Source: Proteiniphilum saccharofermentans
GTDB taxonomy: Bacteria; Bacteroidota; Bacteroidia; Bacteroidales; Dysgonomonadaceae
Assembly: GCF_900095135.1 (NCBI RefSeq)
Contig: NZ_LT605205.1
Span: 4,154,001 to 4,218,000 of the forward strand
Length of the DNA stretch: 64,000 bases
Direction of reading: 5' to 3'
The notes beneath the pieces are model-generated. The model made no database searches, was not told the origin of the DNA, and worked only from the letters and a program-made list of their open reading frames with translations. Below are positions 36,488-45,340 of this stretch, piece after piece (position 1 is the first letter of the stretch; the number at the start of each line of letters is the position of its first letter). Position numbers and translations under genes: made by a program.

Positions 36488-37858
36488 ATGAAACAAGGAA
36501 AAATTCTTGTCGTTGACGACAACAAAAATGTGCTCAGCGCACTTAAAATTTTGTTGAATGCACATTTCGAAGAAGTTACACTACTCTCTTCACCCACCAC
36601 ATTATTGGCAATGTTGAAAGAGAAAAATCCTGATGTGGTGTTGCTCGACATGAATTATTCGGCAGGGATCAATACCGGCAATGAAGGGCTATTCTGGCTT
36701 TCGGAAGTAAAGAGGGTAAATCCCGACCTGCCGATAGTACTCTTCACTGCTTATGCTGATATCGATCTGGCAGTAACGGCCTTAAAAGAAGGTGCCACGG
36801 ACTTTGTGGTAAAACCATGGGATAATGCCAAACTGTTGGCTACATTGCAATCGGCGTTGGAACTGCGGCTATCTCGAAAAGAGGTGGTCAAACTGAAAGA
36901 GAAGCAGGATGTACTTAATTCCCAACTGAACAGGGAGAGCGATATTTATTGGGGTGAGTCGCAAGCAATGCGGGAGTTGTTGCGACTGGTAGAGAAAGTG
37001 GCAAAAACGGATGCCAATGTCTTAATTACCGGTGAAAACGGGACAGGGAAAGAGGTGATTGCACGCAGAATCCATCAACTCTCTCCACGTGCCAATGAGT
37101 CGCTTGTGACAGTAGATATGGGGGCCGTTACAGAAACGTTGTTCGAGAGTGAGCTTTTCGGCCATGTAAAAGGCTCTTTCACTGATGCACATAATGACAG
37201 GGCCGGAAAAATAGAGGCGGCAGATAAAGGGACACTCTTCCTCGATGAGATCGGAAACCTTGGTTACCCGCTTCAGGCAAAACTGCTGAATGCGTTGCAG
37301 TCGAGGCAGATTATACGTGTGGGTAGCAATAAACCTGTAGCAGTAAACATTCGGTTAATCTGTGCTACCAATCATAATTTATTCCTCGATGTGGAGAACG
37401 GACTTTTCAGGGAAGACCTGCTTTATCGGATCAACACCATCCAGATTGAGGTGCCGCCGTTACGTGACAGGAAAGAGGATATTCCGGGGCTGGCATCATT
37501 TTTTCTACACCGTTTTGCTGCAAAGTATAATAAAACAGGGGTGAAGTTAAGCAAAGATGCCATTGCAAAAATGCAGGAATATAACTGGCCCGGCAATGTG
37601 CGTGAATTAGAACACACTATGGAAAAAGCACTTATTTTATCGGATAACCGGGTAATAGATTCTTCAGACCTGTTCCTCCGTCCCCAGGGAGGTAGTGAAA
37701 AGGGCAAGGATCTTGAAAATGTCACTCTGGAAGAAATGGAACGGGTGCTTATTGAACGGGCTATGTCCAATTATGGAAGCAATATTTCCGCTATTGCCAA
37801 AGAACTCGGTGTTTCCCGTCCTACACTCTACAGCAAGATCAAGAAATACGGGCTTTAA
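36488..37858 (+). CDS. NtrC-family response regulator (REC, sigma-54 AAA, Fis-type HTH)
   Basis: The 456-residue regulator has a receiver domain (D10, D11, phospho-acceptor D54, K109). The sigma-54-interaction AAA domain has Walker A GENGTGKE at 182-189 and Walker B GTLFLDEIGN at 248-257. A Fis-type helix-turn-helix is at about 430-454 (ISAIAKELGVSRPTLYSKI). The loop that contacts sigma-54 reads GSFTDA (229-234) instead of GAFTGA. The kinase gene follows after 11 bp. The pair is divergent from the ABC array, so it probably senses envelope stress or the exported molecule and controls the array. The 191-bp gap upstream of it shows only intergenic words and no good -24/-12 site. Confidence 0.93.
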   Translation: MKQGKILVVDDNKNVLSALKILLNAHFEEVTLLSSPTTLLAMLKEKNPDVVLLDMNYSAGINTGNEGLFWLSEVKRVNPDLPIVLFTAYADIDLAVTALKEGATDFVVKPWDNAKLLATLQSALELRLSRKEVVKLKEKQDVLNSQLNRESDIYWGESQAMRELLRLVEKVAKTDANVLITGENGTGKEVIARRIHQLSPRANESLVTVDMGAVTETLFESELFGHVKGSFTDAHNDRAGKIEAADKGTLFLDEIGNLGYPLQAKLLNALQSRQIIRVGSNKPVAVNIRLICATNHNLFLDVENGLFREDLLYRINTIQIEVPPLRDRKEDIPGLASFFLHRFAAKYNKTGVKLSKDAIAKMQEYNWPGNVRELEHTMEKALILSDNRVIDSSDLFLRPQGGSEKGKDLENVTLEEMERVLIERAMSNYGSNISAIAKELGVSRPTLYSKIKKYGL

Positions 37859-37869
37859 TCGTTGGCACC

Positions 37870-39207
37870 ATGTTTAAATCGATCGAATACAAGCTATACA
37901 TCTACATGATCCTGCTGATCGGAGCAGTGGTGATGAGCACCTATCTTGCCATACAAGCCGAATATGTTTATATGGTATTGTCCATTCTTCTGGGCATTTT
38001 CCTGCTTCATAATATGCGCCGGAGTTATAATCAGTTCAACAAGAATATTATTTTTCTGCTCAACGCTTTGGATAATGGCGATTACTCTTTCAATTTTGCC
38101 GAAACTAAACTCTCGCGGAGGGAAAAGGAGTTGAACCAGATGATGAATCGTATCAAGGAAATCCTGTCCAGAGCGCGTAAAGAGGTGATTGAGAATGAAA
38201 AATTCTTAAGTGTTATCATGGAGAGAGTCTCCACCGGCATCATCATCCTGAACGAAGAGAATGTAGTAATACAGATAAACCGCACTGTCAATCAGCTATT
38301 GGGACTTCCGGTTTTCACACATATTAATCAACTGGCGAATATCGATAAGTCGTTTCCCGACCTGTTCCGCAATCTGGATTCGTCGGACACCAAAACCATT
38401 AAAATCGCCAACGAGCGGGAAGAGATGCAGCTGAGCCTCAGAGCTTCTGAGATCATACTACAAGGAAGACGGCTGAAAATCATCACCCTGAACAATATCG
38501 GCAGTGAACTCGACTATAAGGAGATGGATTCATGGATACGCCTGATCCGTGTGATGACACATGAGATCATGAACTCCATTGCACCTGTCACTTCTCTGAC
38601 CGACACGTTGCTATTTGCTTTTCGCAAGGACGAACCCTATGAAGAGGACTCTTTGATGCAGAATACCGTAGAGGCACTACAAACAATCAATTCGACGGCT
38701 AAGGGTTTGATAAGTTTTGTCAATTCCTATCGCCGTTTCACGGGAATCCCCAAGCCTCAGTTAAACCCCGTTTCATTGCAGTCCGTTATCGAGCGGGCAA
38801 TAGTACTGGAAGCTGCCGTACTTCAAGAGAAAGGAATATCAGTAACACTACATCTACCCGATGAATCCACCGTGAGACAGGTGGATGAGTCCCAGATCAT
38901 GCAGGTGTTGCTCAACCTTTTAAAAAACGCTTCGGAAGCCATCCCGGGAGAAAAAGGACAGATCAGGATAGAATTGATGGAAGAGAATGAGAAAATATAC
39001 CTGGATGTATGTAATAACGGGCAACCCATCGCAGAAGATATGCTGCCAAATATTTTTGTACCCTTTTTCACAACCAAACATACCGGTACCGGAATAGGAC
39101 TGAGCGTATCACGATATATTATGCGTCTGCATGGGGGCACGCTGACACACTTCAACAGGGAAGGGTGGACGGTATTTCGGATGGCCTTCTATCATTCCTC
39201 AAAATAA
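37870..39207 (+). CDS. Sensor histidine kinase, partner of the NtrC-type regulator
   Basis: The 445-residue kinase has two close N-terminal helices (about 9-27 and 31-47) with almost no periplasmic loop. A HAMP-like linker, a PAS domain (about 108-215), a HisKA-type helix with His231 (VMTHEIMNSIAP) and an HATPase domain (NLLKNASEAI, GTGIGLSVSRYIM) follow. The tiny external part suggests it detects a membrane or cytoplasmic cue rather than a periplasmic ligand. It is translated just after the regulator and is followed by a weak hairpin (39212-39237) before the convergent peptide transporter gene. Confidence 0.93.
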   Translation: MFKSIEYKLYIYMILLIGAVVMSTYLAIQAEYVYMVLSILLGIFLLHNMRRSYNQFNKNIIFLLNALDNGDYSFNFAETKLSRREKELNQMMNRIKEILSRARKEVIENEKFLSVIMERVSTGIIILNEENVVIQINRTVNQLLGLPVFTHINQLANIDKSFPDLFRNLDSSDTKTIKIANEREEMQLSLRASEIILQGRRLKIITLNNIGSELDYKEMDSWIRLIRVMTHEIMNSIAPVTSLTDTLLFAFRKDEPYEEDSLMQNTVEALQTINSTAKGLISFVNSYRRFTGIPKPQLNPVSLQSVIERAIVLEAAVLQEKGISVTLHLPDESTVRQVDESQIMQVLLNLLKNASEAIPGEKGQIRIELMEENEKIYLDVCNNGQPIAEDMLPNIFVPFFTTKHTGTGIGLSVSRYIMRLHGGTLTHFNREGWTVFRMAFYHSSK

Positions 39208-39262
39208 AAAAGGAGGAAAGCAATACTACTTTCCCCCCTATCCGACCGGAATCGTATAATGA

Positions 39263-40795
39263 TTATTTTGCTATCCTTTCTAACCATTTGAGCATGCCCA
39301 ACATGGTGAACATCGAGATCACACATGCTGACACAAATACCAACCATGTGGCTGTCATCGAAATGTTGGCATAGAAGATAGCTCCGATAAACAACAGACT
39401 GTTACCGATTGCCGTTGCACCTAACCAGGCTCCCTGCATGATTCCCTGCAATTTCGGGGGAGCGACTTTCGACACGAAAGAGATACCCAATGGACTGATA
39501 AAGAGCTCAGCTACAGTAAGGATAAAATAAGTACCGATCAACAGCCAGGGAGTCACACGTGCCGAGTCGGCCAATCCACCCATAGCATCCACTTCCGATT
39601 TAAGGGGAAGTCCTACCGACCCTATCGCCATAACCACATAAGCCAGTGCGGCAATTCCCATACCGATCGCTATCTTACGGGGGGTAGATGGCTCTTTCCC
39701 TTTAGCCCTGAGCCATCCGAAAAATCCTACTATAATGGGAGTAAGGAAGACCACAAAGAAAGGATTGATAGACTGGAATATTTCGGCCCCCTGCAAAGTG
39801 ACAAATCCCAAGTTGAGCTTTATCTGGCTCAGGTCGGTGTAATCCTTGGCAAAATAAGTGAGAGTCAACCCGTTCTGGTGAAACGAGAACCAAAAGAAAA
39901 TAACAACGGCAAATACGGCGAAAAGGGCATAAAGGCGCTGTTTCACCTCTTTGATATCCATCTCTTCCACAGCGGCATTGGCACTGTCGATCTGTTTATT
40001 GGCGGGATCGGGGAATCTGTTCTTATTGAAGAGGTATATCACCAATGAAACAAGCATCGCCACGATAGCCACCGCAAAAGCGTAATGGAACCCGGTAGTA
40101 AACACGTTCAGATATCCACTACTGAAAGTCGCAAGGTCGGTACCGGCAAATCCGGCTTCCGATGCCAGACTTTGTAACCGGGCCGTACCTTCAGAAGTAA
40201 TGGTATTTCCCAGATATTGGTGAGCAAGCGTAGGAAGGTCGGCATTATACAGATATCCGTTCTTCTCTACCCACCAGTTCCTTACACCAACTGCAAGGAA
40301 GGGTGCGAAGATAGCACCCACATTGATAAACATGTAGAACAACTGGAAACCGGAGTCACGCATTTTGCTGTACTGCGGATTATCGTACATCTGCCCCACC
40401 AACGCCTGGAGATTACCTTTGAACATCCCGTTACCAAACGCGATAATAAGAAGTCCAAAACAACTTAAAGCCAACAGAATCCCGAATTTGTCCGATGGAA
40501 CGGGTGTAGCCGTAGGAATAGAGATAATCACATATCCCAGTGTCATCAGGAGTAGACCGAGCAGAATGATCCCTTTATAGTTCCGGGTCTTATCGGCAAT
40601 AAGACCACCTACCAGTGCTAACAGATAGATGGAAGCATAAAAGACTGAGTAAATAATTCCGGCATTCGTCTCGTTAAGACCAAACTTCGTCATTAAGAAA
40701 AGTGAGAGGATAGCCATCATGGTATAAAAACCAAAACGTTCTCCCATGTTCGCCAGTGAGGCGGCGAGCAACCCTTTAGGATGATTTTTGAACAT
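39263..40795 (-). CDS. POT-family proton-dependent peptide transporter
   Basis: The 510-residue membrane protein has about 12-14 helices. The POT signature is near the N-terminus (ANMGERFGFYTMMAILSLFL, the ERF motif), followed by GLIADKTRNYKG after the second helix. These inner-membrane symporters take up di- and tripeptides with protons. It faces the kinase gene convergently and the aromatic operon divergently, with no functional link evident. A TATTTTTG box lies about 55 bp upstream of its start. Confidence 0.93.
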   Translation of the reverse strand: MFKNHPKGLLAASLANMGERFGFYTMMAILSLFLMTKFGLNETNAGIIYSVFYASIYLLALVGGLIADKTRNYKGIILLGLLLMTLGYVIISIPTATPVPSDKFGILLALSCFGLLIIAFGNGMFKGNLQALVGQMYDNPQYSKMRDSGFQLFYMFINVGAIFAPFLAVGVRNWWVEKNGYLYNADLPTLAHQYLGNTITSEGTARLQSLASEAGFAGTDLATFSSGYLNVFTTGFHYAFAVAIVAMLVSLVIYLFNKNRFPDPANKQIDSANAAVEEMDIKEVKQRLYALFAVFAVVIFFWFSFHQNGLTLTYFAKDYTDLSQIKLNLGFVTLQGAEIFQSINPFFVVFLTPIIVGFFGWLRAKGKEPSTPRKIAIGMGIAALAYVVMAIGSVGLPLKSEVDAMGGLADSARVTPWLLIGTYFILTVAELFISPLGISFVSKVAPPKLQGIMQGAWLGATAIGNSLLFIGAIFYANISMTATWLVFVSACVISMFTMLGMLKWLERIAK

Positions 40796-40849
40796 TGATC
40801 AATTTGTTTATGGTTGTAAATATTAGTCTTCTCGGTCCTTTTTAATGTG

Positions 40850-40857
40850 CAAAAATA
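40850..40857 (-). promoter_or_regulatory. Candidate -7 box (TATTTTTG) for the peptide transporter gene
   Basis: It fits TAnnTTTG on the minus strand. A TTGC 18 bp further upstream (40876-40879) could be the -33 element. Confidence 0.55.
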
Positions 40858-40937
40858 ATGAAAACTGATAGATTTGCAACTGTTTTATAGTGGTTTTATC
40901 CTACATTTTTTAATTATTCGCTACATTTTTTCTTCAT

Positions 40938-40971
40938 TTTGTTTGTCGAGAAGAAAAAAATAGTACTTTTG
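40938..40971 (+). promoter_or_regulatory. Promoter of the aromatic amino acid operon
   Basis: The -7 box TACTTTTG is at 40964-40971. Two TTTG elements (40938-40941 and 40942-40945) lie 22 and 18 bp upstream and bracket the usual spacing. Transcription would start near 40978, about 45 nt before the leader peptide and 210 nt before pheA. Confidence 0.7.
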
Positions 40972-41024
40972 CACTCATTATCGATATGATATTTTTGTCA
41001 TATCCACTTTATAGAAAAAATACA

Positions 41025-41081
41025 ATGATTGGTTCTGTTTTTGCATTTGATTTCTGGTTTTACTTTTACTTTAGTAGGTAA
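41025..41081 (+). CDS. Phenylalanine-rich leader peptide of the pheA operon
   Basis: ATG to TAA encodes 18 residues, MIGSVFAFDFWFYFYFSR: six Phe, two Tyr and one Trp, with Phe at every second position from 6 to 16. It lies between the operon promoter and an intrinsic terminator that precedes a phenylalanine biosynthesis gene. This is the layout of an amino-acid attenuator. If charged tRNA-Phe is scarce the ribosome stalls in the Phe run; if plentiful it reaches the stop codon and covers 41083 onward. The peptide itself need not have a function. The case rests on sequence logic and has not been tested. Confidence 0.88.
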   Translation: MIGSVFAFDFWFYFYFSR

Positions 41082-41082
41082 A

Positions 41083-41146
41083 GGCAGGATTTTATATGCA
41101 GAATGAGAAGAATTTAAAAGTCATATCAGAATAATAAAGTCCTGTC
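41083..41146 (+). promoter_or_regulatory. Antiterminator helix of the Phe attenuator
   Basis: GGCAGGATTTTAT (41083-41095), starting one base after the leader stop codon, pairs along all 13 positions with ATAAAGTCCTGTC (41134-41146), using two G-U pairs. The second arm includes most of the 5' side of the terminator stem, so the two structures exclude each other. A ribosome at the stop codon would mask the first arm and allow termination. Confidence 0.82.
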
Positions 41147-41168
41147 GATTACACGATAGGACTTTTTT
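41136..41168 (+). terminator. Attenuator terminator before pheA
   Basis: AAAGTCCTGTCG (41136-41147) pairs with CGATAGGACTTT (41154-41165) across a 6-nt loop, with one G-U pair, followed by a T-run. It lies 20 bp before the pheA start, so it cannot be the end of another gene. Confidence 0.9.
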
Positions 41169-41188
41169 CATATAAATAATTAGATCAG

Positions 41189-42040
41189 ATGAAACGAATA
41201 GCCATTCAAGGGGGAGAAGGTTCATTCCACGAAATTGCAGCCCGCGAATATTTCAAAGATGAAGAACTGGAAATTGTTCCGTGCAGCACTTTTCGTGATA
41301 TCTTCACTGAAACAAAAAAAGACCCTGATTTGATAGGCCTGATGGCGATTGAGAATACTATTGCCGGAAGCCTGCTACAAAACCACGACCTACTGAAAAT
41401 GAGTGACGTGCAGATCGCAGGAGAGCATAAATTGCGTATCTCGCATTCATTGGTGGTACTTCCCGGCAAGCCGATAGAAGGGATTAAAGAGGTGATGTCG
41501 CATCCTATTGCTTTAATGCAATGTGAAGCGTTTCTCGATACTTTACCAAATGTAAAAATTGTAGAGCACGAAGATACGGCTTTGGCTGCACGTGATATCC
41601 GGGATAAGCAACTGGTGTCGACTGCGGCTATCTGCAGCACGTTGGCTGCTGAAAAGTATGGCCTGGAAGTGCTTGCCCATGGTATCGAGACAAATAAAAG
41701 GAATTTTACCCGCTTCCTTATCCTGGCACAAGGTGAAATGCTGCGTGAAGTACAGAAAGAAAACCATATCAATAAATCGTCACTGGTTTTTGTACTTCCA
41801 CATAACGAAGGAAGCCTCTCCCAGGTACTTTCTGTATTGTCATTCTATAATATCAACCTGACCCGTATCCAGTCACTTCCTATTATTGGAAGGGAATGGG
41901 AATATCAATTCTATATTGATCTAACCTTCACCGATTACAATCGTTACCGGCAATCTATAGATGCTATTATGCCTCTGATAAGCAGACTGAAGGTGTTGGG
42001 AGAATACAGGGAAGAGAAGCATAAGTTCCGTGAAGAGTGA
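41189..42040 (+). CDS. pheA: Prephenate dehydratase
   Basis: The 283-residue enzyme converts prephenate to phenylpyruvate. The catalytic domain (about 3-180) has IAIQGGEGSFHEIAA at the start, AIENTIAGSL, and the TRF motif at 174-176 in NFTRFLIL. An ACT domain follows (about 197-275). The Phe-binding motif, usually ESRP, reads QSLP here (RIQSLPIIGREWEYQF), so feedback inhibition may differ from the enterobacterial type. It is a stand-alone enzyme; chorismate mutase is supplied by the fusion two genes later. It is first in the operon, directly after the Phe attenuator. Confidence 0.95.
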   Translation: MKRIAIQGGEGSFHEIAAREYFKDEELEIVPCSTFRDIFTETKKDPDLIGLMAIENTIAGSLLQNHDLLKMSDVQIAGEHKLRISHSLVVLPGKPIEGIKEVMSHPIALMQCEAFLDTLPNVKIVEHEDTALAARDIRDKQLVSTAAICSTLAAEKYGLEVLAHGIETNKRNFTRFLILAQGEMLREVQKENHINKSSLVFVLPHNEGSLSQVLSVLSFYNINLTRIQSLPIIGREWEYQFYIDLTFTDYNRYRQSIDAIMPLISRLKVLGEYREEKHKFREE

Positions 42041-42141
42041 AGAGTACTTAAGTGGAAAGGAGGAAAAGAGGGAAGGTGCCCCAATGTAATAATGGTAATT
42101 GGTAATTCATAGTTTATAACTTACAATTCATAATTAAAAAA

Positions 42142-43314
42142 ATGGTACAACCAGCCGAACATATCAAGTCGATATCCGAATACTATTTTTCGGTAAAACT
42201 GGCGGAAGTGGCCCGCATGAATGCCGAAGGGAAAGATGTGATCAGTCTTGGAGTAGGCGCACCCGACCGCATGCCGTCGGAAGAGACTATCCGCACACTC
42301 TGTGAAACAGCCCAGCGTCCAGATACACATGCTTACCAGCCCTATACAGGTATTCCCGAGTTGAGAAGAGCTTTCGCACAGTGGTATGGCAGGATATATC
42401 ATGTGGAATTAGCGGAAGACGAAGTATTACCGCTGATTGGTTCAAAAGAGGGAGTACTACATATCTCAATGGCCTTCCTCAATTTTGGAGATGGTGTTTT
42501 GATCCCCGACCCGGGCTACCCCACTTACAGTTCCGTGTCGGGCCTGCTGAGGGCAAATGTAATACCCTACGATCTGTTGGAAGACAATAATTGGGAACCC
42601 GATTTCGAGGCATTGGAGAAAATGGATTTGTCGAATGTGAAACTGATGTGGGTCAATTATCCCAATATGCCTACAGGAGCCAATGCTTCGGTAGAATTAT
42701 TCGAAAAACTGGTAGAGTTCGGGAAAAAGCATAGTATTATTATTTGCCACGATAACCCTTATAGTTTTATACTGAATGATAAGCCGATGAGTATTTTGTC
42801 AGTTCCTGGCGCTAAAGATATCTGTATTGAACTGAACTCATTGAGTAAATCTCATAATATGTCGGGGTGGCGTATGGGGATGTTGGCATCCAATCCGCAA
42901 TTTGTAAAATGGGTCCTCAGGGCAAAAAGTAATATCGACAGTGGACAGTTCAAACCGATGCAATTGGCGGCTATTGCCGCATTGTCAAATACGGACGAAT
43001 GGCACACCGGAATGAACAAGTTATACGCGGAACGCCGCGTATGGGCGGAGAAGATTATGGATCAGTTACAATGCAGTTACGACAAACGCCAAGTGGGGCT
43101 TTTCGTATGGGGAAAGCTTCCTGATGATGCTCCCGACAGCAAAACATTTGTCGACAATATACTGTACAATGCAAGGGTTTTCATTACACCGGGTGCCATC
43201 TTTGGAAAGAACGGGGACCGGTTTATCCGGATCTCGCTTGGATCGCCAGTGGAAAAACTGGAGGAAGCGTATAAGAGGGTAGAAAGGTGCCTAAGTGCCT
43301 ATCTGAATAAATAA
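42142..43314 (+). CDS. PLP-dependent class I/II aminotransferase, probably aromatic
   Basis: The 390-residue enzyme has the fold-type I pattern. PLP-binding residues include Asn in WVNYPNMPTGA and Asp in CHDNPYSFI, and the Schiff-base Lys236 is in NSLSKSHNMSGWRMG. It lacks a signal peptide. Its place between prephenate dehydratase and DAHP synthase suggests transamination of phenylpyruvate and hydroxyphenylpyruvate, or of prephenate. Sequence alone does not exclude a wider specificity such as aspartate or LL-diaminopimelate. It follows pheA by 101 bp of intergenic words (TAATTGGTAATTCATAG). Confidence 0.85.
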   Translation: MVQPAEHIKSISEYYFSVKLAEVARMNAEGKDVISLGVGAPDRMPSEETIRTLCETAQRPDTHAYQPYTGIPELRRAFAQWYGRIYHVELAEDEVLPLIGSKEGVLHISMAFLNFGDGVLIPDPGYPTYSSVSGLLRANVIPYDLLEDNNWEPDFEALEKMDLSNVKLMWVNYPNMPTGANASVELFEKLVEFGKKHSIIICHDNPYSFILNDKPMSILSVPGAKDICIELNSLSKSHNMSGWRMGMLASNPQFVKWVLRAKSNIDSGQFKPMQLAAIAALSNTDEWHTGMNKLYAERRVWAEKIMDQLQCSYDKRQVGLFVWGKLPDDAPDSKTFVDNILYNARVFITPGAIFGKNGDRFIRISLGSPVEKLEEAYKRVERCLSAYLNK

Positions 43315-43339
43315 ACAATAAAACAACAATTAAAATAAT

Positions 43340-44419
43340 ATGGAATTTGAATCAATCTTGTTACCAGGCATTGACGACAAGAGGCCTCTTGTGATCGCTG
43401 GCCCTTGTAGTGCGGAAACAGAAGAACAGGTGACGGCCACTGCCCGCCAGTTGGCAGATAATGGAGTAAAAATATACAGGGCAGGCGTGTGGAAACCAAG
43501 AACCAAACCGGGTGGATTTGAAGGAATAGGCAGTCCGGCTCTTGGATGGATGATGCAGGCCAAGAAGGAAACCGGCATGTATATGTCGACCGAAGTAGCC
43601 ACCGAAAAACATGTCTATGAATCCTTAAAATATGGGATCGACATGTTATGGATTGGCGCCAGGACAGCAGCAAATCCTTTTGCAGTACAGGAAATTGCTG
43701 ATACGCTCAAAGGGGTGGATATCCCCATATTGATAAAAAATCCAGTCAATCCCGACCTGGAATTGTGGATCGGTGCTTTGGAACGATTGTACAACGCAGG
43801 GATAAAAAGACTGGGAGTAATCCACCGAGGATTCAGCACTCCTGATAAAACCATCTATAGGAACCTGCCTCAATGGCATATTCCTATAGAACTGAAGCGG
43901 CGATACCCTACACTGCCCATTATATGTGATCCAAGCCATATCGGTGGTGCCCGTAATCTCATCGCTAAAATCAGCCAACAGGCGATGGATCTTAATTTCT
44001 CGGGATTGATCATAGAGTCGCACTGCTCTCCCGATGAGGCATGGAGCGACAAGGCACAACAGGTTACACCTGACGCCTTGAAAGAAATTCTCGACAACCT
44101 TGTAATCCGGGATACGGTACAGACCACCGAAGATCTTTCCGACTTGCGTGAGCAGATCGACGAACTGGACAATGAACTATTACAACTGCTGGCCAAACGG
44201 ATGCGGGTATCAAGGGAGATCGGACAATACAAACTGGAACACCATATGCCGATCTTGCAGACACAACGGTATGACCAGATACTGACTGATCGGGCAGCGC
44301 AGGGCGAACGGATGGAAATGTCGGGCGACTTTGTCAAAAAAGTTTTGGAAGCCATCCACTCAGAATCAGTCCGTCAACAGATGGTAATTATGGAGAGAGC
44401 GAAAAAAAATAAAGATTAA
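43340..44419 (+). CDS. Bifunctional DAHP synthase / chorismate mutase
   Basis: The 359-residue fusion has a type I-beta 3-deoxy-7-phosphoheptulonate synthase (about 10-265). Its landmarks are IAGPCSAE, KPRTKPGGFEGIG, GIKRLGVIHRGF and CDPSHIGGARNL. A C-terminal AroQ-type chorismate mutase domain (about 272-355) has LREQIDELDNELLQLLAKRM. It catalyses the first committed step of the shikimate pathway and the chorismate-to-prephenate step that feeds both neighbours. This domain order is common in Bacteroidota. It lies 25 bp after the aminotransferase gene. Confidence 0.95.
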   Translation: MEFESILLPGIDDKRPLVIAGPCSAETEEQVTATARQLADNGVKIYRAGVWKPRTKPGGFEGIGSPALGWMMQAKKETGMYMSTEVATEKHVYESLKYGIDMLWIGARTAANPFAVQEIADTLKGVDIPILIKNPVNPDLELWIGALERLYNAGIKRLGVIHRGFSTPDKTIYRNLPQWHIPIELKRRYPTLPIICDPSHIGGARNLIAKISQQAMDLNFSGLIIESHCSPDEAWSDKAQQVTPDALKEILDNLVIRDTVQTTEDLSDLREQIDELDNELLQLLAKRMRVSREIGQYKLEHHMPILQTQRYDQILTDRAAQGERMEMSGDFVKKVLEAIHSESVRQQMVIMERAKKNKD

Positions 44420-44492
44420 TAAGACTAATATACCAATGCGACTAATGTAATTAATTGGTAATTAGTAATTAGTAATTGGTAATTTCAATAGT

Positions 44493-45266
44493 ATGAAGAT
44501 ATTAATTCTCGGAGCCGGCAAGATGGGATCGTTTTTTGCCGATGTGCTTAGTTTTGACCACGAAGTGGCGGTACTGGATCCCGATCCTCTAAAATTGAGA
44601 TTCATCTATAATACGCAACGGATGACCGACGCTACCGAAGTAAAAGATTTTGCACCGGAACTGGTGATCAATGCCGCTACGCTGAAGTATACCATTCCGG
44701 CATTCCATAACGTATTGCCATATCTGCCGGAGACTTGTATCCTGAGCGATATCGCTTCGGTGAAAACAGGATTAGAGGAGTTCTACAGGGAACGTACCCG
44801 CCCGTATGTTTCCACCCATCCCATGTTCGGCCCTACTTTTGCGAGCCTTAACGACCTGAGTAGAGAAAGCGCCATCATTATTTCGGAGTCGTCACACATG
44901 GGAAAGGTCTTTTTCAGGGATCTGTACCATCGACTGAAGCTCAACGTGTTTGAATATTCGTTCCAGGAACATGACGAAACCATTGCCTACTCTCTCTCTA
45001 TCCCCTTTGCTTCGACATTGGTGTTTGCTTCCGTAATGAAACATCAGGATGCGCCGGGGACGACCTTTAAAAAGCATATGAATATTGCACAGGGCTTACT
45101 CTCGGAAGACGATTACCTCCTAACGGAAATCCTTTTTAATCCGCATACATCGAAGCAACTGGAAAATATCAGGATGAAACTGCGCGAATTGCTCGATATT
45201 ATAGGGGAGAAAGATTCCGATAAAATGAAAGCATTTCTGACCGGGGTAAGGAAGAATATTGAGTGA
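44493..45266 (+). CDS. tyrA: Prephenate dehydrogenase
   Basis: The 257-residue protein starts with an NAD(P)-binding Rossmann motif (ILILGAGKMGSFFADVL). It continues with the TyrA pattern: DIASVKTGL, STHPMFGPTFAS, and a helical C-terminal domain. It oxidises prephenate to 4-hydroxyphenylpyruvate for tyrosine. It lacks an ACT domain and is shorter than many bacterial TyrA. It is the last gene of the operon. Tyrosine synthesis is thus under the same Phe-rich leader, whose two Tyr codons could add sensitivity to tyrosine supply. Confidence 0.92.
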   Translation: MKILILGAGKMGSFFADVLSFDHEVAVLDPDPLKLRFIYNTQRMTDATEVKDFAPELVINAATLKYTIPAFHNVLPYLPETCILSDIASVKTGLEEFYRERTRPYVSTHPMFGPTFASLNDLSRESAIIISESSHMGKVFFRDLYHRLKLNVFEYSFQEHDETIAYSLSIPFASTLVFASVMKHQDAPGTTFKKHMNIAQGLLSEDDYLLTEILFNPHTSKQLENIRMKLRELLDIIGEKDSDKMKAFLTGVRKNIE

Positions 45267-45340
45267 TTGCAGCTTGTTGAGGGACTATGAGGAGATATTC
45301 CCATACCGGTAAGAGATACGTTGAGTAATCCTGCGCAGGC

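Noticed and set aside
39212-39237. Hairpin between the kinase and peptide transporter genes as a strong bidirectional terminator.
   Set aside because: The stem has an A-C mismatch and only a weak T/A run. It may contribute to termination but is not convincing.
41083-41188. A metabolite riboswitch before pheA.
   Set aside because: The region is short, matches no riboswitch core, and is fully explained by the leader peptide with its two alternative helices.
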